Positions 22,454 to 31,434 are shown, counted from the first letter of the stretch. The stretch: DNA of 40,744 bases from Candidatus Altimarinota bacterium (GCA_028279865.1 JANQMV010000032.1:1-40744); one strand, 5' to 3'. Numbers and translations: made by a program. The notes: generated from the sequence alone by a model not told the origin.

Positions 22454-24700
22454 CTACTTTATACGATTCAAAATATTATTAATATTTCAATTATTCCTAG
22501 ATCTCAAATAGCCGATTTGTTCAGCATTTAATCACTGAATACTACCTGAATTTCTCATCGTTGCCAAATTCCAAGCTGTCACGTCTTCAAATCTTTCCAC
22601 CGGAATTTTTGATACGTTTTCCGGTGACAAATGACTGTAATTATTTGGATGCATCTCACTCAATTGTTTTTCTGTTACATTCTTAAATTGATCATATGTG
22701 AAATATTTTGAGAACACCAAATTTCGACTCATATCAAGTTGCTGCAATTGAGCCTTGGTTATATGATGAGTCAGGTTGTTGATCTGACTGGAATTTCTCA
22801 TCATTGCCAAATTCCAGGCTGTCACATCTTGAAATCTTTCCGCAGGGATTTTTGAAATGTTTTCCGGTGACAAATGACCATAATTATTTGGATGCATTTC
22901 GCTTAATTGCTTTTCTGTCACATTCTTAAATTGATCATATGTGAAGTATTTTGCAAACACCAAGTTTCGACTCATATCAAGTTGTTGCAATTGAACCTTG
23001 TTTATATAATGAGTCAAGTTGTTGACCTGACCGGAATTTCTCATCATTGCCAGATTCCATTCTGTCACGTCTTGAAATCTTTCCGCCGGTATTCTTGAGA
23101 TGTTTTCCGGTGACAAGTGACCGTAATTATTTGGATGCATTTCACCCAATTGCTTTTCTGTTACATCCTTAAGTTGATCATATGTGAAGTATTTTGAGAA
23201 CACCAGATTTCAACCCATATCAATTTGCTGCAATTGAGCTTTGGTTATATAATGAGTCAACTTGTCAGATTTGTATAATAGGGACAAATGATGCGAAGAA
23301 GCAGGTGCAAATGCTTCGTTAGAAATCAATTGAATAGTTTCAGGGTCAGTAATTTTTCAGGAATTATAATCTTCTAAAAACTCATTGATACTCATTGAAA
23401 AATAATTATTTTCATTTTCATTATTCTCAGACTCATTTTCATTATCATCTCAACCCTGCTCTACAGGCTCTATTCACTTGTATTCATATGCTCAAATATC
23501 AATTTTATCATCACGCTCGTTTTTCTCAATATCGTGATTTAGCTCTGTTATATAGATTCATTTATCCACAGCAGACCATGCTTTGGAATTTAAGTTGAAA
23601 TTATTTCTTGAAACATCCACAAAAATTTCCTTAGTAGCATCTTCATAGTTATTTGAAAGTACCGCTTTTCAAGAATTTCTTTTTTCTATGGATTTATTCG
23701 TAAGATTATTCCTTATTTCTACGTTTGTTCCGGGAAAACGATACTCGATTGAGTTCGGATAACTATTTTCCAGAAAGATAGTATTATTATAAACTTTTGC
23801 TCAATCAGCATTTTCCAGTCCAATTCAAACATCTCCTTTGGATGAATCATGGTAAATAAGATTGTTTCTAATTATTCATCCTTTGTGTGCACTAGATCAC
23901 AAACCAAATCAAATTCATCTGTCACAATTATAAATTTTATTTCTTTCTACAACTGTTCACTCACTGTTGGTCCAAAAATGAATAGCATGTTCAGCTAGGG
24001 CGGAGGTGGGAGAAACTATATATTTAAAAGTATTATCTCTAACTATCCAATCTTTACCGCCGTGGACATCTATTCCTCAAATATACCATTGAGGTCAAAC
24101 CTTGTTAGTATATTCAAAATGAGAACATTGAACTATTCAATTCTTTGACATTAGCTCGGAGTTATTTCTATCGGTTGTTCACTTAATCATTTGTTCTCAA
24201 GTATCAAAGATATTAGTATTGTGTAACAAAAAATTATCTGCTCACAATTCTCAGTGAACTTGAACAGCATGATTTCTGACATTTCAGATACTAAGATCTC
24301 AAACAAAAATGTTTTTGTTTGTAGCCCAAATCCCATGCGTAACCCATCATTGCATTCATTTTCACTTTAGTACAACATCTTCAGGATTGCCAGTTTCTCA
24401 CCTGAATATTATATTCTTACCGGCAGTCCATAATCAATTAGAAAGATTATAGGTTCATTTTTTTAAAACAATTTCAAACCATTTGTCTTGGTTCTTGCGT
24501 TTATATGCTTCATCAACAGCATTTTTTAACTCCAAATAAGTAGAAACAAAAACAGTTTCCTTGTCAAAACCAGAAACCATGTCTCACAAGCTTAATCAAC
24601 AGTTACTTTCAGGAAAGTCTCATTCATTGGCGAAAGTGACTGTAAAAAAGTTCAGGGACAAAACTGCAAGAGAGAGAAGAACTGAAATAGATTTTTTCAT
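22454..24700 (-). CDS. Secreted right-handed beta-helix protein with 81-residue repeats, encoded with TGA as glycine
   Basis: 748 residues, read as one open frame only if 34 in-frame TGA codons are sense; the stop is TAG. Start [15 protein letters not shown] gives a signal peptide ending near FANEG. Residues 30-400 form a parallel beta-helix with N-N-x-I/F rungs ([23 protein letters not shown]) and end in DI-G-AYEY (401-407), the hallmark of choice-of-anchor Q beta-helix proteins, whose Gly403 is a TGA. Other TGA codons fall at turn glycines (HGIW...NKNIFVGDLSIGN). An acidic Asn/Glu linker (about 415-440) leads to three 81-residue repeats (481-722) and a short tail. Tryptophan is always TGG, so TGA is not Trp here. 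A strong promoter and terminator flank it. Likely a surface-bound glycan-binding or glycan-cleaving protein; enzyme activity is not shown. Confidence 0.9.
22535..23260 (-). repeat. Three tandem 243-base (81-residue) coding repeats
   Basis: Units at about 23018-23260, 22775-23017 and 22535-22774 encode near-identical copies of [15 protein letters not shown] ... [15 protein letters not shown] ... [14 protein letters not shown]. Each holds shorter 15-18-residue submotifs of the I-x-x-IP-x-E-x-F-x-x-V-T type, like solenoid repeats. The first copy has MG-(TGA)-NLVF where the others have MS-CGA-NLVF; a single C/T change separates the codons. Confidence 0.9.
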
Positions 24701-24746
24701 TTTTATATTTGGTAATGAAATAAAAATAAGGAGAAATTTTCATGTA

Positions 24747-24774
24747 ATTATATCAGCTATATTGCAATTGTCAA
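24747..24774 (-). promoter_or_regulatory. Consensus sigma-70 promoter of the TGA-rich gene
   Basis: On the minus strand a perfect TTGACA (24769-24774) and a perfect TATAAT (24747-24752) are 16 bases apart, with a 46-base gap from the -10 box to the ATG at 24700. It is the best promoter I see in the window and argues that the gene is expressed. Confidence 0.75.
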
Positions 24775-25337
24775 TATTTTATTGTTCTAAATTATTCCCA
24801 ATTTTTTCATCTGCCTTTTTGAGAAGAGAGAAGTTTGTTTGATTTTTTGTCTTCAAGTTAAAGTTCTCAAAGATTTTCTGATGAACGAGACGAAAGAATT
24901 AGAGTTTAAAGTGAGTGGTTTTTGTTTTAAAAATTTTTTGTAAGAGATTAGTCCTCCGGTAATGAACGAGTTTCTTGATTACAATATTTTATTGAATGTA
25001 ATCATAGCTACAATTATACTAAGGATTGAATCAGGAATACTGAATTTAAGAATCTTTGATGTTTGAAAACTTGAATTTTTTCCAAATTCTAAAAATACTG
25101 CTGCGTCACTTTTATTAACCTCTTTACATTTCTAAGAAAAACCATTTTTAACGAAATTGTTTTGCAAAATTGGGGATAATCCAGTTTGTTACGTCAATAT
25201 TTAGATTATAGGCTTAAGTCAAAATATTCAGCCTTTCTGGTTTCCACCTTGGCGTATAAATATCTGGCATTTCGTATATGATTTATCTGAAATATATTTT
25301 ATTGTTCTTTACTGACACAGTAGCATAGAAATGTTTT
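24775..25337. other. Long AT-rich spacer, no gene seen
   Basis: About 560 bases between the promoter of the TGA-rich gene and the IS110 remnant. Treating only TAA and TAG as stops does not reveal a coherent protein on either strand. It probably includes the left end of the insertion element, but I cannot identify its border. Confidence 0.5.
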
Positions 25338-25338
25338 G

Positions 25339-25392
25339 GGTAGCCACGGTGGAATCTTGAAGCTTTAGCTTCGTCCGAAAGACTGTGGTACC
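25339..25392 (+). ncRNA. Candidate bridge RNA of an IS110-family element
   Basis: Upstream of the transposase remnant, an outer stem GGTA-g-CCAC (25339-25347) / GTGGTACC (25385-25392) encloses two hairpins, GAAGC-TTTA-GCTTC (25359-25372) and GTC-CGAAA-GAC (25373-25383). IS110 elements are known to encode a structured bridge RNA between their left end and the recombinase gene, which is where this lies. The guide loops and the exact extent cannot be set from one copy. Confidence 0.4.
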
Positions 25393-25501
25393 ACTGTAGC
25401 AGCGAATTAGTTAGTTGAACTTAAGGTTCGTATTCACTCCGAGATTGTTTGTACAGTGATTTTACCCAAAAAGAATTATTTATTCTTTCACTTTTTCTAT
25501 C

Positions 25502-26088
25502 ATGCATTACCTTGCCATGGATGTTGCCAAAAATGTCTTTCCAATCTAAAAAAGTTGCTTCATAAATCAAGCAACATGGAAATTGAAGATGCAATTGAAG
25601 CAATTGATCGTTGCCTAGCTACCCTGCAAGATGAATCAGATTGTTTGACTCAGAAAGTAGTAGAAGAACAAGATAGGCAGGAAGAAATCATTGATTCAAT
25701 ACCCGTTTTTGGAGAAAAGCTTTCTGCAATTGTTTCAGCCGAAGCAGGAGACATCAAAAGATTTCCTTCCGCACGTCAGCTCAAGGCTGATGTGGGGATT
25801 GATCCCAAAGTCTCTCAATCAGGTAATTCTTTGCATACGGGCAGAAGTACAAAAAGTGGTAATCAATACTTGAGGCATGCTCTTTATCTGGCTGCAAATA
25901 TTTCCAGACAGCATGATCCTGAACCAAAAGCCTTTTATGAGAAAAAGAAAGGTGAAGGCAAGTCGCACAGACACTGCGCTTGCGCTGTCAGTAGAAAACT
26001 CTGTGAAAGAATTTATGCTAAATGGTTCAAGATTTTTGACAAGCGGGAAAGACAATTAAGGGAAAAATTAACCCATAAGCGTAAGTAG
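25502..26088 (+). pseudogene. Inactivated IS110-family recombinase
   Basis: An N-terminal piece (MHYLAMDVAKNVFPI, 25502-25546) matches the IS110 start with its first acidic residue and runs into TAA. The C-terminal half (25576-26088, from MEIEDAIEAID) is intact in another frame and holds the IS116/IS110/IS902 region: IPVFGEKLSAIVSAEAGDIK, FPSARQLKADVGIDP, HTGRSTKSGNQYLRHALYLA. About 130-150 residues between them, including most of the RuvC-like DEDD domain, are missing. The element therefore cannot move itself unless supplied in trans. Stop TAG. Confidence 0.85.
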
Positions 26089-26303
26089 ATACTTTGTTGC
26101 TTCTAGAAAAAAACTCTTACCATTGTTATATTTGCTTAAAACAAAGCTTTTATTCGTAAAATCAAAAAAAACATTGCGAAAAATATACAAAAGCTTTTCG
26201 AATAAACCTCTATTCATTGTCTTAAATAGAAGAGACTGCCATATTGTTTGTTTAAAGAACTGCTTGTGTTGCTGAATAAATATTTTCACATCTATGCAAT
26301 AAG

Positions 26304-26534
26304 CTACTCGTAAGAAACTTTGTCTATGGCTTTTCTCACTACAGGAATAACCATGTAGCTAATCACCAAGACTACAGGGAAAGCTGAGTACCAAGATTGG
26401 AACCAGCTATTAAAGTAGGTAGTGCTATAGCCTAGATTGATAAAAGTGATATAGCCGGACATGATGATCGAAATCAAGAAAGAGACAACAGCAGGAAAAA
26501 ACAGATTTGCGCATTTTTTAGGAATAATTTTCAT
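26304..26534 (-). CDS. DUF2798-like two-helix membrane protein
   Basis: 76 residues, stop TAG. MKIIPKKCANLFFPAVVSFL begins a first membrane helix with ISIIMSGYITFIN; a loop with FNSWFQSWYSAF follows, then VVLVISYMVIPVVRKAID as the second helix. This order, with the S-G-x-x-T-x-x-N and W-x-x-W-x-x-A-F motifs, is that of DUF2798 proteins; function unknown. It stands alone beside the insertion remnant. Confidence 0.75.
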   Translation of the reverse strand: MKIIPKKCANLFFPAVVSFLISIIMSGYITFINLGYSTTYFNSWFQSWYSAFPVVLVISYMVIPVVRKAIDKVSYE

Positions 26535-26644
26535 ATTTAAGATAGTTAAACGTTAATAAACTGGAAAAAGAATAAAGCAGCCAACGAAAAAAGTCAACCA
26601 TGGCTAACTTTTTTAAATAAATCGACATTCTTTAGGCAAATACA

Positions 26645-26672
26645 TTGACTAGCTCTCGGATTTCATTACAAT
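26645..26672 (+). promoter_or_regulatory. Promoter of the ClbS-like and DtxR-like genes
   Basis: TTGACT (26645-26650) and TACAAT (26667-26672), 16 bases apart, about 60 bases before the ATG at 26734. Confidence 0.5.
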
Positions 26673-26733
26673 AAGTTTGTTGTTTATGTTGCGATAGATA
26701 ACTTTAAATTATTTATACTTAACCTGAAAAATT

Positions 26734-27252
26734 ATGTCATCAGTAGCCAAAAACCAAGCCGAATTGATAAAGGCAATACAGACTAGCTACGAGAAACTTA
26801 GGGAGGAGTTTAATAATATTCCGGAAGATCTTGTTGACGAACAATCAATGGAAGGGCAAGTCAAAGACACAAAGATGAGCGTCAATAATTTGCTTTCCTA
26901 TCTGGTTGGTTGGGGTGAGCTGGTTGTAAAATGGGATAAATTTTATCAAAAAGAAAAAAAGCTCCCGGATCTACCGGAAACCGGATTCAAGATGAATGAA
27001 ATGGGCAGACTGGCTCAGAAGTTCTACGAAGATTACAAAAATGATGATTTTAAAACTTTGCTTAAAAAATACGATGCAGTTGTAGGAAGGATTTTGGAGA
27101 TGATAGGAAGCAAAGACAACAAAGAGCTTTATGAAACCGATTGGTACAAAAAATACCCTTTTGGCAGGATGGTAGCATTCAATACTTCATCTCCATATAA
27201 AAATGCTCGTGGCAGGATCAGGAAATGGAAAAAAGAAAAAAATTTAATATAA
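26734..27252 (+). CDS. ClbS/DfsB-family protein (DUF1706)
   Basis: 172 residues, stop TAA. Four-helix DinB-like fold of the ClbS/DfsB type: N-terminal helix AELIKAIQTSYEKLREEF, then SVNNLLSYLVGWGELV, WDKFYQKEKKLPDLP, and the C-terminal hallmark YPFGRMVAFNTSSPYKNARG-R-IRKW. ClbS is known as the self-protection protein against colibactin; most members, including this one, have no known substrate. It precedes the DtxR-like gene by 37 bases and probably shares its transcript. No Shine-Dalgarno. Confidence 0.85.
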   Translation: MSSVAKNQAELIKAIQTSYEKLREEFNNIPEDLVDEQSMEGQVKDTKMSVNNLLSYLVGWGELVVKWDKFYQKEKKLPDLPETGFKMNEMGRLAQKFYEDYKNDDFKTLLKKYDAVVGRILEMIGSKDNKELYETDWYKKYPFGRMVAFNTSSPYKNARGRIRKWKKEKNLI

Positions 27253-27289
27253 GACTATCGCCAACCATTTCTTCACACGCTTTTTATCT

Positions 27290-27700
27290 ATGCACAACCA
27301 AAGCCAAGAAGACTATCTCAGGACAATGTATCTCTTTTTTGAAGATAGTGGCGACCGTAGCAATATCAAGTCGGTCGATATTGCTAAAAAAATGCAGGTA
27401 TCTAAAGCCGCCGTTTCCAAGATGCTCAAAAAACTTCATGAGCAGGCATTCATTGAAGTTAATCCATATTCGTCTATCACACTGACTGATAAAGGCTTTA
27501 AAAAAGCTAAAAAACTTATTTTTAAATACCGAATAATTGGCTACTTTTTAGTCCAAGTTTTAGGTGTCAGTAAAAAAAATGCCCACGAAGAAGCCCATCG
27601 ACTCGAGCATGCCTTTTCGGAACAAACAGTCAAAAAACTGTCCAAGTATTTGGATCATCCTCAGCACTGTTTTTGTGGCAGAAAAGTACCGAAAATATAA
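27290..27700 (+). CDS. DtxR/MntR-family metal-dependent regulator
   Basis: 136 residues, stop TAA. N-terminal winged helix with SQEDYLRTMYLFFED and the recognition helix region MQVSKAAVSKMLKKLHEQ, followed by the wing VNPYSSITLTDKG. The dimer and metal domain has EEAHRLEHAFSEQTVKKLSK and ends in LDHPQHCFCGRKVP, with His, Glu and Cys residues in family positions. Known role: repression of metal-uptake or homeostasis genes when iron or manganese is bound. No metal transporter is in the window, so its target is unknown. Confidence 0.88.
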   Translation: MHNQSQEDYLRTMYLFFEDSGDRSNIKSVDIAKKMQVSKAAVSKMLKKLHEQAFIEVNPYSSITLTDKGFKKAKKLIFKYRIIGYFLVQVLGVSKKNAHEEAHRLEHAFSEQTVKKLSKYLDHPQHCFCGRKVPKI

Positions 27701-27710
27701 TAAATGACTT

Positions 27711-28814
27711 TTACTTGTCAGGCTCATCCATATCCATCCCCAGCATGACGATATCTTTTTTGAATTGATCCAGACCGACTACTTCTCCCATTCGATACGC
27801 TCCCGGCTGATTAATAGTCTTGTTTATCAATTGTAATACGCAAGCAGCTACCGGAATAGCCGTGCCGATCCAGCCGTCACTGTGCGATATTTGTAACGTG
27901 ACTTTTTTCGATTTATTATTGGCAACCCCTTTTCCTCTTACCTTTACAATTGTAATAAAAGGAGGTTTGGCCTTACGATTGCTCGCCCAATGTAGCAGTC
28001 TAGCGCCAAGACCTGCTCCCCAGCGGAAACGATAAAGTCCTGTCATTTTCCACAAAAATACAATTACATCCACCAAGCCACCGACACTAGCCACATACGT
28101 GCCACATTTTTTTAAGTTTAACTTGAGCGCCAGATCTTCCAACTCAATCATTCTCATCGGATAGCAGTCTTTAATCCCAATTCCTGCTCCGAAATCCCCC
28201 TGAATACTTTTACTCAAAGAGGTGGTTTTCCAGATTCCGTTTTCCATGATCAAAGGATCAACGGACAATTCCCTGATCAGATCTTCACAAGTACCGAAGC
28301 TCACTTCTCGTTCACTGGCAATACCACTGAATTCTGCCTCTTCCAAGGTGTCGAATTTTTGTCGAAGCAGTCTGAGTAAAAAAGCAGGTACACCGGGAAC
28401 AAATCCACATTCGGACAAAAAAATCAGTCCATTGTCTGCGATTTTCTTGTGTAGTTTCTTCAAAGTTGCCTGTTTTTTCGTATTCAGATTTAGGTCTAAA
28501 TAATTGATACCTGCTTTGAGTGCTGCTTTGACGACACTGTCTCCGACTAGTGCTAAAGGTATGCAGACAATGACAAGATCATATTCTTTGAGGTTCTCTG
28601 CCATTGCATCGATATTCGTGGTATCTACTCCTACGCCTGTAATTTTTTGATAGTCACCTTTTTGGGCGAAATGTTGATTGAACTCTAGTGCAGTTTGCTT
28701 CGCCTTTTTTTCATTTCTGCCAGCAATACTGATGACACAGTCGGTGTATTCAAGCAAAAGTTTAGTGATTTCACTGCCGGCACGACCGTAGCCACCGAGT
28801 ATAATGATGTTCAT
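27711..28814 (-). CDS. Saccharopine dehydrogenase-like NADP-binding protein
   Basis: 367 residues, stop TAA. Rossmann start MNIIILGGYGRAGSEITKLL with a GxGxxG-type loop, then SIAGRNEKKAKQTA, DLVIVCIPLALVGDSVV and AGINYLDLN, as in saccharopine dehydrogenase-family reductases. LSECGFVPGVPAFLLR matches their catalytic-domain entry. No partner gene shows a lysine or carboxynorspermidine pathway, so the substrate is open. It converges with the DtxR-like gene, 10 bases apart. Confidence 0.82.
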   Translation of the reverse strand: MNIIILGGYGRAGSEITKLLLEYTDCVISIAGRNEKKAKQTALEFNQHFAQKGDYQKITGVGVDTTNIDAMAENLKEYDLVIVCIPLALVGDSVVKAALKAGINYLDLNLNTKKQATLKKLHKKIADNGLIFLSECGFVPGVPAFLLRLLRQKFDTLEEAEFSGIASEREVSFGTCEDLIRELSVDPLIMENGIWKTTSLSKSIQGDFGAGIGIKDCYPMRMIELEDLALKLNLKKCGTYVASVGGLVDVIVFLWKMTGLYRFRWGAGLGARLLHWASNRKAKPPFITIVKVRGKGVANNKSKKVTLQISHSDGWIGTAIPVAACVLQLINKTINQPGAYRMGEVVGLDQFKKDIVMLGMDMDEPDK

Positions 28815-28867
28815 AGTTTTGTCAGATTAAGAAAAAAAAATATGTCACATCAATTTCTTTCAAATCT

Positions 28868-29752
28868 TTATTCGGGTTGTAAAAAGGTATTTTGCTCAAT
28901 TTCGGGAACTTTTTCTCCTTTAAAATCAAGTGAAGAAATTATACGTGGCGGATATGTACCCTTTGTGAAGCCCTCTATCAAAAAAGCTGCTTCACGACCA
29001 ATAGTGGAAACTTCTCCATCCCTTGAAAATTGACTTGTAAAGAAGACCACCGGTGCTGCGGGTTCTGTGGAATTCTTGAGTTTCATCAGTTCGGGGATGT
29101 GTTCTTCTGTAATCCAACCTGTTGGTGCTTTGGCAATACGTAACGCTTTGAGCGGATGAGATTTCAAATCTTCCAGAAAGTCAAGCGGGCTATTTTGTTC
29201 CCAATAACAGTCATCAAAAATAGCATAATATATTTCGCCGGATTCACTTGTCTGTTTGTCGGATATTTGTTTTTCAAGACAGGAACTACCTGTTTCGCTA
29301 TCTTGTAGTAAAGCTTCGAGATATTGTGCGCAAAACAATTCTTCCTGCTCTCGGTCTTCCATATTTTTCCAAACCAATTTTTGACATCTTTTCCTCCCTT
29401 CATATTCTAGAAATTGTTGAGGTGAGTCCCAACATCCCCGTTGACAAGGATCAAAACGATTGTAAACGCAAGCATAACCACAATAATAGTGTTCAGCGTC
29501 AAGCCCGCTTTTCATTTTTGCCTTGCCCCATGCTTTACATGCTTCTTTAGTATCGAATTCCACGCCACACTCTTCTCCTCCACCCCGACCATTCGGATGA
29601 TAAAATCCCGTCCAATTTTGAGAAAACTTACTAACTCCGATAAACCGACAAAAAGGCTCGACGTGACCTGAATAAAAGCAGCTTTGATTAATTATCAGAC
29701 AAGCTGAAGCAAGTGTAAGTAGAATCAAAATTATCAGGATGATTTTTTTCAT
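28868..29752 (-). CDS. Cys-rich exported protein, unknown function
   Basis: 294 residues, stop TAA. N-terminal hydrophobic segment IILIILILLTLASAC, either a lipobox (ASAC) or a signal anchor. Residues 20-160 hold about 15 cysteines (CGVEFDTKEACKAW, YYCGYACVYNRFDPCQRGC) suggesting disulfides outside the cell. The C-terminal half (APTGWITEEHIPELMKLK, PAAPVVFFTSQFSRDG) is alpha/beta without cysteines. No family recognised. First gene of the minus-strand secreted-protein run to its right. Confidence 0.65.
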   Translation of the reverse strand: MKKIILIILILLTLASACLIINQSCFYSGHVEPFCRFIGVSKFSQNWTGFYHPNGRGGGEECGVEFDTKEACKAWGKAKMKSGLDAEHYYCGYACVYNRFDPCQRGCWDSPQQFLEYEGRKRCQKLVWKNMEDREQEELFCAQYLEALLQDSETGSSCLEKQISDKQTSESGEIYYAIFDDCYWEQNSPLDFLEDLKSHPLKALRIAKAPTGWITEEHIPELMKLKNSTEPAAPVVFFTSQFSRDGEVSTIGREAAFLIEGFTKGTYPPRIISSLDFKGEKVPEIEQNTFLQPE

Positions 29753-29809
29753 AAATTTGATAATTAACGAATAGGACTCAGAAATGTTCTCTGTAAGAGT
29801 TTCCTCTTC

Positions 29810-30226
29810 TTATTTTTTTGCTTCGGCAAAACATAAAATATAGCCGTTGTTGTCGCGGGCGTAGAACTCTTTCACACCGTACCAGGTTATAAATAATTCT
29901 TTTACGATCTCGACCTTGTCTTTTATGTCTTCATAAAAATTTTCCACATTCTCACACTCAATATAAAAAGTACAGGAAGCTCCGGCTTCTAATTCTTTCA
30001 ATGCCGGAATGTCCTTTTTGAAAGAATCTTCAGATTGCAACATAATTTCTACAGCAGCATTTTTTACAAGTGCATAAACGATCTTTTTGTCTTTCGGAAT
30101 TGTGGTCAAAACGCTATCTTGCGTCTCAGGTACAGCCATGACAAGTTCAAATCCGAGATTTTTCTGATAAAACTCGACTGTTTTTTTTACATCTCTGACC
30201 ATTAGGTTTGGTTTCAAGCTATTCAT
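29810..30226 (-). CDS. VOC/glyoxalase-fold protein
   Basis: 138 residues, stop TAA. Starts NSLKPNLMVRDVKKTVEFYQ, then NLGFELVMAVPE, a middle strand AAVEIMLQSED, CTFYIECENVENFYEDIKD and the C-terminal YGVKEFYARDNNGYILCFAE, i.e. two beta-alpha-beta-beta-beta repeats. VOC proteins bind a metal with His/Glu residues and include glyoxalases, dioxygenases and drug-binding proteins. The usual first His is replaced (KPNLMV), but the last Glu (FAE) is present, so binding rather than catalysis is possible. Confidence 0.85.
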   Translation of the reverse strand: MNSLKPNLMVRDVKKTVEFYQKNLGFELVMAVPETQDSVLTTIPKDKKIVYALVKNAAVEIMLQSEDSFKKDIPALKELEAGASCTFYIECENVENFYEDIKDKVEIVKELFITWYGVKEFYARDNNGYILCFAEAKK

Positions 30227-30262
30227 AGCACTTGTATTAAAAAATATTAAAAATATTGAAAG

Positions 30263-31399
30263 CTATTCATTACCCGCCTTATTCGCATTTGAAGGTGAAT
30301 TTTCCTCTTTCTCTTCCAAGTATGCATCCAATTTTACCTCTACGAAAAAATACTTTTCCCCTCTTCTCGCTAGAAAAAATAAAACCCCGTTGCTGTCTAT
30401 TTCTATCGGATAAGCGAAGGCATCGCAGCACGTATGTGTACGTATTTCATCAAACTCTTGAGAAATTTTTTCATCATTAAACATAAAGAATTTTTTTTCA
30501 TCATCCCCACCTCCTTGTGCCACAAATCCAATTTTATTTCGGTAAGCGAAAATATGGGAGCTACCTCCTAGGTCAAACTTTTCATTAAATGTCTCACCAT
30601 GATACCAAGTATTTTGCTGTACGATCGGTGTATTTTCATCCTCCCATTTTTTGAAATCATAAAAGGTAAAAGCAGGAGCATCTAAAACCATGCTGGCATC
30701 CGTGACAGCGCCGTTTCCGCCGAAGAACATATCACGAGAAAACAGTTCTTCGCTGTTTTTAAAAATAGAATATGTTTGACTGTCTCTCGTATGCGTTTTG
30801 GACGGACCAATCATATAAATGTCTTTATCGAATCCGTAACATTCAGCATGAGCTAAACTGTTCACCAGCGCTATTGGTGGTTTAGGTTCGGTGATAAGAC
30901 ATTGCTCTATCCCATGTGTATCATCACACGCACCAAGTTGGAAATCCGGCGGAGCGTTTTTTTTGTATACTTGTAGTCCGACGATTGAACAATCTGCGTT
31001 TGTATTTCCCTTGCTTCGATCGCATTCTACCTTAGTTTCCAAATATAGCATCTCCTCTCGACTGGTGATTATGTTGTCTGCATCATGCCAGAAGTGTACA
31101 CCACTTTCTTTCAAACGTTCAACTTCATTTGCAATTGGCTTTGGATATATGTCATCCATTGTTAATTGGGTCTCAATTTCACGGTAGGTTTGTGATACAA
31201 ATTGTTCGGAAACTTGAGATGCTGGGGAATGCTCCTCTTGATTTCTTCGCTCCAAACGATTTTTGATGCCCTCGTATAATTGGGACAGATCTAATGAAAT
31301 CCATTTTTGCCCGCTATTCACTGATCCTATGTTCCAGCCCGTCAGGATTATAATCAGAATAGCCGTACAGAAGCCGATTAAGAAACTTTTAGCTCGCAT
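30263..31399 (-). CDS. Signal-anchored extracytoplasmic protein, unknown function
   Basis: 378 residues, stop TAG. One N-terminal membrane helix (LIGFCTAILIIILTGWNIG), then a soluble region with beta-rich repeats such as DKDIYMIGPSKTH, HIFAYRNKIGFVAQGG and GVLFFLARRGEKYFFVEV, suggesting a propeller-like fold (inference). Cysteines occur in pairs (CDRSKGNTNADC, TCCDAF). The C terminus is acidic and polar. It is followed in the same direction by a VOC protein and preceded by a lipoprotein. No family recognised. Confidence 0.6.
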   Translation of the reverse strand: MRAKSFLIGFCTAILIIILTGWNIGSVNSGQKWISLDLSQLYEGIKNRLERRNQEEHSPASQVSEQFVSQTYREIETQLTMDDIYPKPIANEVERLKESGVHFWHDADNIITSREEMLYLETKVECDRSKGNTNADCSIVGLQVYKKNAPPDFQLGACDDTHGIEQCLITEPKPPIALVNSLAHAECYGFDKDIYMIGPSKTHTRDSQTYSIFKNSEELFSRDMFFGGNGAVTDASMVLDAPAFTFYDFKKWEDENTPIVQQNTWYHGETFNEKFDLGGSSHIFAYRNKIGFVAQGGGDDEKKFFMFNDEKISQEFDEIRTHTCCDAFAYPIEIDSNGVLFFLARRGEKYFFVEVKLDAYLEEKEENSPSNANKAGNE

Positions 31400-31434
31400 A
31401 AATAAAAAATTTAAGTAGTTACGATATATTTTTA

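Larger units (their letters stand above)
25339..26088 (+). mobile_element. Remnant of an IS110-family insertion sequence
   Basis: Defined by the bridge-RNA-like structure and the broken recombinase reading frame (see both). IS110 elements lack clear terminal inverted repeats, so I cannot place the ends; the right border probably lies in the AT-rich 26089-26303 stretch, which holds no other gene that I accept. Confidence 0.65.

Noticed and set aside
22532-23203. Stand-alone 223-residue repeat protein starting at GTG 23203
   Set aside because: It is only the TGA-free slice of the larger gene; reading TGA as sense joins it to a coherent upstream beta-helix and to a TAG-terminated tail.
22454-24700. 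TGA read as tryptophan, or the region as a pseudogene with 34 nonsense mutations
   Set aside because: All Trp positions use TGG, TGA falls at turn glycines and in DIGAYEY, there are no TAA or TAG in frame over 748 codons, and no frameshifts. Decay would also give TAA and TAG.
24561-24842. Plus-strand reading frame of 93 residues
   Set aside because: Antisense to the signal peptide and promoter of the TGA-rich gene, with no protein-like pattern.
26068-26289. Minus-strand 73-residue reading frame downstream of the IS110 remnant
   Set aside because: Overlaps the recombinase end, has low-complexity Phe/Lys composition and no recognisable domain; more likely the right end of the element.
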